DNA of 9,671 nt, taken from Tannerella sp. GTDB lineage: Bacteria; Bacteroidota; Bacteroidia; Bacteroidales; Tannerellaceae. Under the pieces are notes generated by a model, which made no database searches, was not told the DNA's origin, and was given only the letters and a program-made list of their open reading frames with translations. This document shows, one piece after another, positions 6,716 through 9,671 of the stretch; the first letter of the stretch is position 1; the number at the start of each line of letters is the position of its first letter. Position numbers and translations under genes: made by a program. Location: the NCBI GenBank assembly GCA_031267485.1, contig JAIRYY010000265.1, positions 1 to 9,671 on the forward strand, in the 5' to 3' direction.

Positions 6716-8902
6716 ATGTCAGATTTAAGATTCAGAGTAGTAGAAAAAGCTTTTCAAAAGAAAGCCGTTCAGGTTGAAGCCCCGGACAGACGTCCCTCCG
6801 AGTATTTCGGCAACATGACTTTCAACCGGGAAAAAATGTTCAAGTATTTGCCCGAAAAGGCATACGGGGATTTGATTGATGTGATTGATAAAGGCTCGTC
6901 GCTGTCCGTGGCAACAGCCGACGAGGTTGCCGCAGGCATGAAAAAATGGGCGCTGGAAATGGGAGCCACCCACTACACCCACTGGTTTCATCCGCTTACG
7001 GAGGGTACGGCCGAGAAACATGACGCGTTTATCGAACACGACGGTAAGGGCGGCGTGCTCGAAGTGCTGTCCGGCAAGCTGCTTGTGCAGCAGGAACCCG
7101 ACGCTTCGAGCTTCCCGAACGGAGGCATACGCAACACGTTCGAGGCGCGCGGCTATACGGCATGGGACCCGTCGTCGCCCGCTTTCATCGTCGGCGATAC
7201 GCTTTGCATCCCCACCGTATTCATATCGTACACGGGCGAATCGCTCGACTACAAGGCGCCGCTTCTGCGGGCGCTCGATGCGGTGAACAGGGCGGCCGCC
7301 GAGGTGTGCCGCTATTTTGACCCGAAAGTCAAAAAAGTGTACGCCTATCTCGGCTGGGAACAGGAATATTTCCTGGTTGACGAAGGCCTCTATGCCGCAC
7401 GCCCGGACCTGCTTCTGACGGGACGCACGCTCATGGGGCACGAAAGCAGCAAGAATCAGCAGCTGGAAGACCACTATTTCGGCGCCATACCGACACGCGT
7501 TGCCGAGTTTATGAAAGAACTCGAAATAGAATGTCTCAAGCTCGGAATACCGCTGAAAACCCGGCACAACGAAGTTGCGCCCAACCAGTTTGAACTGGCG
7601 CCCGTGTTCGAGGAATGTAACCTGGCGAACGACCACAACCTGCTCACAATGGCCATGATGCGCAAGGTATCCCGCAAACACGGATTCCGCGTCCTGCTCC
7701 ACGAGAAACCGTTCAAGGGGGTAAACGGCTCCGGCAAACACAACAACTGGTCGCTGGGTACGGATACCGGCGTGCTGCTCATGGCGCCCGGTAAAACGCC
7801 GGAAGAAAATCTCCGCTTCCTCACGTTCATCATCAACACGCTGAAAGCCGTATACCGCCACAACGGACTGCTGAAAGGAAGCATCTCGTCCGCCACAAAC
7901 GCTCACCGTCTCGGCGCAAACGAAGCTCCTCCGGCCATCATTTCGAGTTTCCTCGGCAAACAGGTCTCCGAAGTGCTCAAAAGTCTGGAAAAATCCGGGT
8001 CAGGCAATATTGAAATAGAGGGGAAGCAGGGATTCAAACTCGACATCCCGCGTATCCCGGAACTGCTTATCGACAACACCGACCGCAACCGCACGTCTCC
8101 GTTCGCATTTACCGGTAACCGGTTCGAATTTCGCGCCGTCGGCTCGTCGGCTAACTGTGCGACAGCCATGCTGGTTCTCAATGCCGCCGTGGCGGAACAG
8201 CTCTGCGAGTTCAAAAAAGACGTCGACGCCCGAATAAAAAACGGAGCCGACAAATACGATGCCATACTCGACGTCCTGCGCAGGTATGCCAGGGAATGTG
8301 AGGCGATTCATTTCGACGGCAACAACTACAGCGACGAATGGAAGGAAGACGCCCGCAAACGCGGCCTGGACTGCGAAACGAGCGTACCTCTGATTTTCGA
8401 CACGTACCTGTCCGATACAAGCATCGGGATGTTCGAATCCATGGGCATAATGACCCGGAAGGAACTCGAAGCCCGCAACGAGGTGAAATGGGAAACGTAC
8501 ACGAAGAAAATTCAGATTGAAGCCCGCGTCCTCGGCGACATGGCGCTGAATCATATCATCCCCGTTGCTACCCGCTACCAGTCCATGCTGATTGATAACG
8601 TGTCGAAAGTGATGAATCTGTTCGACGCCGGCAGGGCGAAACAGATTTCGGGCACCAACCTCTCGCTCATCGAAGACATCGCTCTGCATATAACCAACAT
8701 CAAAACGCTCGTCGACAGGATGGTGGACAACCGCAAGGTTGCCAACAAAATTGCAAACGAACGCGAAAAGGCAATTGCTTATCATGACACGATTGCCTCG
8801 ACGTTTGATGAAATACGCTACCACATCGACAAACTGGAACTGATTATCGACAACGAGATGTGGACATTGCCAAAATACCGCGAATTGCTTTTTATTCGCT
8901 GA
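6716..8902 (+). CDS. glnN: Type III glutamine synthetase
   Basis: Makes glutamine from glutamate, ammonium and ATP; the large (about 730-residue) GSIII form typical of Bacteroidales and some cyanobacteria. I use the ATG at 6716 (728 residues), giving MSDLRFRVVEKAF, which matches how family members begin. An in-frame ATG at 6686 would add ten residues of non-family sequence. Motifs (728 numbering): HYTHWFHPLTEGTAEKHD (86-103); EPDASSFPNGGIRNTFEARG (127-146); WEQEYF (214-219) and RHNEVAPNQFE (283-293) with metal- and glutamate-site acids; KGVNGSGKHNN (334-344); HRLGANEAPPAII (397-409); and NRTSPFAFTGNRFEFR (458-473) near the ATP/phosphate site. The enzyme should be intact. It is the last gene of the cluster, closed by a strong terminator. 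No adenylylation control is expected for this class; the P-II protein encoded upstream may influence it, but that is inference. Confidence 0.97.
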   Translation: MSDLRFRVVEKAFQKKAVQVEAPDRRPSEYFGNMTFNREKMFKYLPEKAYGDLIDVIDKGSSLSVATADEVAAGMKKWALEMGATHYTHWFHPLTEGTAEKHDAFIEHDGKGGVLEVLSGKLLVQQEPDASSFPNGGIRNTFEARGYTAWDPSSPAFIVGDTLCIPTVFISYTGESLDYKAPLLRALDAVNRAAAEVCRYFDPKVKKVYAYLGWEQEYFLVDEGLYAARPDLLLTGRTLMGHESSKNQQLEDHYFGAIPTRVAEFMKELEIECLKLGIPLKTRHNEVAPNQFELAPVFEECNLANDHNLLTMAMMRKVSRKHGFRVLLHEKPFKGVNGSGKHNNWSLGTDTGVLLMAPGKTPEENLRFLTFIINTLKAVYRHNGLLKGSISSATNAHRLGANEAPPAIISSFLGKQVSEVLKSLEKSGSGNIEIEGKQGFKLDIPRIPELLIDNTDRNRTSPFAFTGNRFEFRAVGSSANCATAMLVLNAAVAEQLCEFKKDVDARIKNGADKYDAILDVLRRYARECEAIHFDGNNYSDEWKEDARKRGLDCETSVPLIFDTYLSDTSIGMFESMGIMTRKELEARNEVKWETYTKKIQIEARVLGDMALNHIIPVATRYQSMLIDNVSKVMNLFDAGRAKQISGTNLSLIEDIALHITNIKTLVDRMVDNRKVANKIANEREKAIAYHDTIASTFDEIRYHIDKLELIIDNEMWTLPKYRELLFIR

Positions 8903-8952
8903 CGAAGCATAAAAACGGTTGTTTTTATTGATTGTTTTATGTTTTTTGCATG

Positions 8953-8984
8953 GAGAGAGTGCGTGATGCACTCTCTCTTTTTTT
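8953..8984 (+). terminator. Strong intrinsic terminator of the nitrogen cluster
   Basis: GAGAGAGTGC (8953-8962) pairs perfectly with GCACTCTCTC (8968-8977) across a GTGAT loop, and seven T residues follow (8978-8984). It lies 50 bases after the glnN stop. A weaker AT-rich hairpin, AAAAAC (8911-8916) with GTTTTT (8921-8926), precedes it. This is the clearest terminator in the window and marks the operon's end. Confidence 0.92.
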
Positions 8985-8985
8985 G

Positions 8986-9455
8986 GTTCGCCCGGCAGGG
9001 GCGACTGCTACAGGGTGGAAGTCCCGAACGAGCCCGGATAGTGGGAATCGTTAGCCGAAAGCAAGGGTGTCCATCGCGAGGAGGAATCCGAAGGAAGTGG
9101 GAGGCAAATTTTCGGCTCTACGAACAGAAATTGATTATAAGGCTGCTTCTGGAGGACAGGTTTGCCAAACAAAACGAAGTCCGATATCTATCCGAATCCA
9201 TGAGAAGTAAAGTCAGAGAGCGCATGAAATGAAAGTTACCTAATGGAGGGAAGAAAGCAGCACATAGAACATCTATCCGGCCCATCGGCGCAAGGAGTGG
9301 AACTTCGGGCAATGAGCGGTATGTGGACTTTCATGGAGATAACTGAAAACGGTCTTACAGCCATTGAACAGGAAAAGGATGGTTTGTTGGAAAACATTCT
9401 TTCGCCATTGAATCTGAATCAAGCATATAAACAAGTGAAAAGAAACAAGGGCAGT
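8986..9455 (+). mobile_element. Truncated group II intron, 5' part
   Basis: From about 8986 the sequence follows the 5' RNA domains of bacterial group II introns: GTTCGCCCGGCAGGG (a variant of the usual GTGCGCCCGGCA start), GGGTGGAAGTCCC at 9013-9025, GCAAGGGTGTCC near 9061, GGAATCCGAAGGAAG near 9083, ATAAGGCTG near 9137, and TTTGCCAAACAAAACGAAGTCC near 9161. The N-terminus of the intron-encoded protein starts at 9333. The remaining maturase and the catalytic domain V hairpin with domain VI are not in the window, and the maturase stops matching near 9455, so this copy should be unable to splice or move by itself. It begins one base after the T-run of the operon terminator. The exact ends are estimates. 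The 87 bases from 9456 to the convergent stop codon show nothing I can name. Confidence 0.8.
9333..9455 (+). pseudogene. ltrA: Group II intron reverse transcriptase/maturase, N-terminal remnant
   Basis: ATG at 9333 begins MEITENGLTAIEQEKDGLLE, then NILSPLNLNQAYKQVKRNKG-S, the usual opening of bacterial intron-encoded proteins, where NKGS/NKGA is followed by G-V/I-D-G-M. Here, after residue 41, the frame reads NRTALFLQNN and the similarity is lost, so the RT palm, thumb, X and endonuclease domains are absent. In-frame ATGs at 9312 and 9321 precede it but are less family-like. The reading frame stays open to the window end only because it runs antisense to the convergent gene. It is a broken gene, with no expected RT activity. 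Confidence 0.78.
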
Positions 9456-9542
9456 AACCGGACTGCGCTTTTTCTGCAAAATAACAGAATATTTCTCCAT
9501 CAAAGGCTTACATCTTATCAACCGGTACGCTGCTCATTGTCT

Positions 9543-9671
9543 TTACTCGAACAAAAACGGCTTGATTTTCTGCAAATAATTTCTGTCCATTTCAAAAAAG
9601 AATTTTTCTTCGTCGAAAGCCGGTTTGAGTTGGTCGAACCAAGTGGCTTTCGGATCGTATTTCGCAAAAAA
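9543..9671 (-). CDS. C-terminal end of an unidentified protein (partial)
   Basis: Read on the minus strand, 42 codons run from the window edge to a TAA at 9543-9545: FFAKYDPKATWFDQLKPAFD followed by EEKFFFEMDRNYLQKIKPFLFE. The composition (charged and aromatic residues in helix-like spacing, no rare-codon runs) looks like a true protein terminus, not a shadow. I do not recognise the family. The gene converges on the nitrogen cluster and the intron remnant, and most of it lies outside the window. No clear terminator follows it. Confidence 0.6.
   Translation of the reverse strand, partial: FFAKYDPKATWFDQLKPAFDEEKFFFEMDRNYLQKIKPFLFE

Noticed and set aside
6725..7906. A 393-codon minus-strand open frame opposite glnN
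   Set aside because: Antisense to conserved glnN motifs with His/Val/Phe-rich shadow composition. The similar 323-codon frame at 8000-8971 even runs through the terminator, which marks both as shadows.
8939..9232. A 97-codon plus-strand open frame after glnN
   Set aside because: It covers the terminator hairpin and the structured intron RNA domains. The conserved features there are RNA motifs, not protein.
1..9671. CRISPR arrays, tRNA or rRNA genes, attachment sites
   Set aside because: No regularly spaced repeats, cloverleaf-like stretches or rRNA-like sequence were seen. The only mobile-element sequence is the intron remnant.

Overview
The window looks like a chromosomal segment of a Bacteroidota bacterium, most likely of the order Bacteroidales. 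The evidence is: an HU-type protein of the Bacteroidetes HU-related family; a type III glutamine synthetase (GlnN); lysine and cell-wall DAP made by the DapL aminotransferase route; A-rich leaders with no strong Shine-Dalgarno sequence; and a promoter matching the Bacteroidetes TTG / TAnnTTTG consensus. Genus cannot be read from the sequence.

Layout. At 72-458 (minus strand) lies an HU/IHF-like gene with a weak terminator behind it. The 377-base divergent spacer (459-835) has no credible gene. It holds a GC-rich foldback (539-633) and, next to the promoter, three copies of AAAATGATA, two of them forming a perfect 11-bp inverted repeat. From 836 to 8902 seven genes run on the plus strand with gaps of about 30-100 bases: dapF, dapL, a TorF-like outer-membrane beta-barrel, a P-II signal protein (glnK-like), amtB, asnA and glnN. 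A strong intrinsic terminator (8953-8984) closes the cluster. A 5' fragment of a group II intron starts directly after the terminator T-run (about 8986-9455), with the first 41 codons of its reverse transcriptase/maturase. It is cut off, and the C-terminus of an unidentified convergent gene (minus strand, stop at 9543-9545) follows.

How the genes fit together. The cluster is an ammonium-assimilation unit. The beta-barrel may serve passage across the outer membrane, AmtB carries ammonium across the inner membrane, and the P-II protein would gate AmtB according to nitrogen/energy status. GlnN and AsnA fix ammonium into glutamine and asparagine. DapL uses glutamate as amino donor to make LL-diaminopimelate, and DapF converts this to meso-DAP for peptidoglycan and lysine. 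Co-location suggests that wall-precursor synthesis is co-regulated with nitrogen supply. The points most worth a second look are the putative operator at the dapF promoter, the altered T-loop of the P-II protein, the nitrogen-linked outer-membrane barrel, and the intron fragment parked on the operon's terminator. No wholly new system is evident. Family assignments rest on motif recognition by eye, not on database searches.
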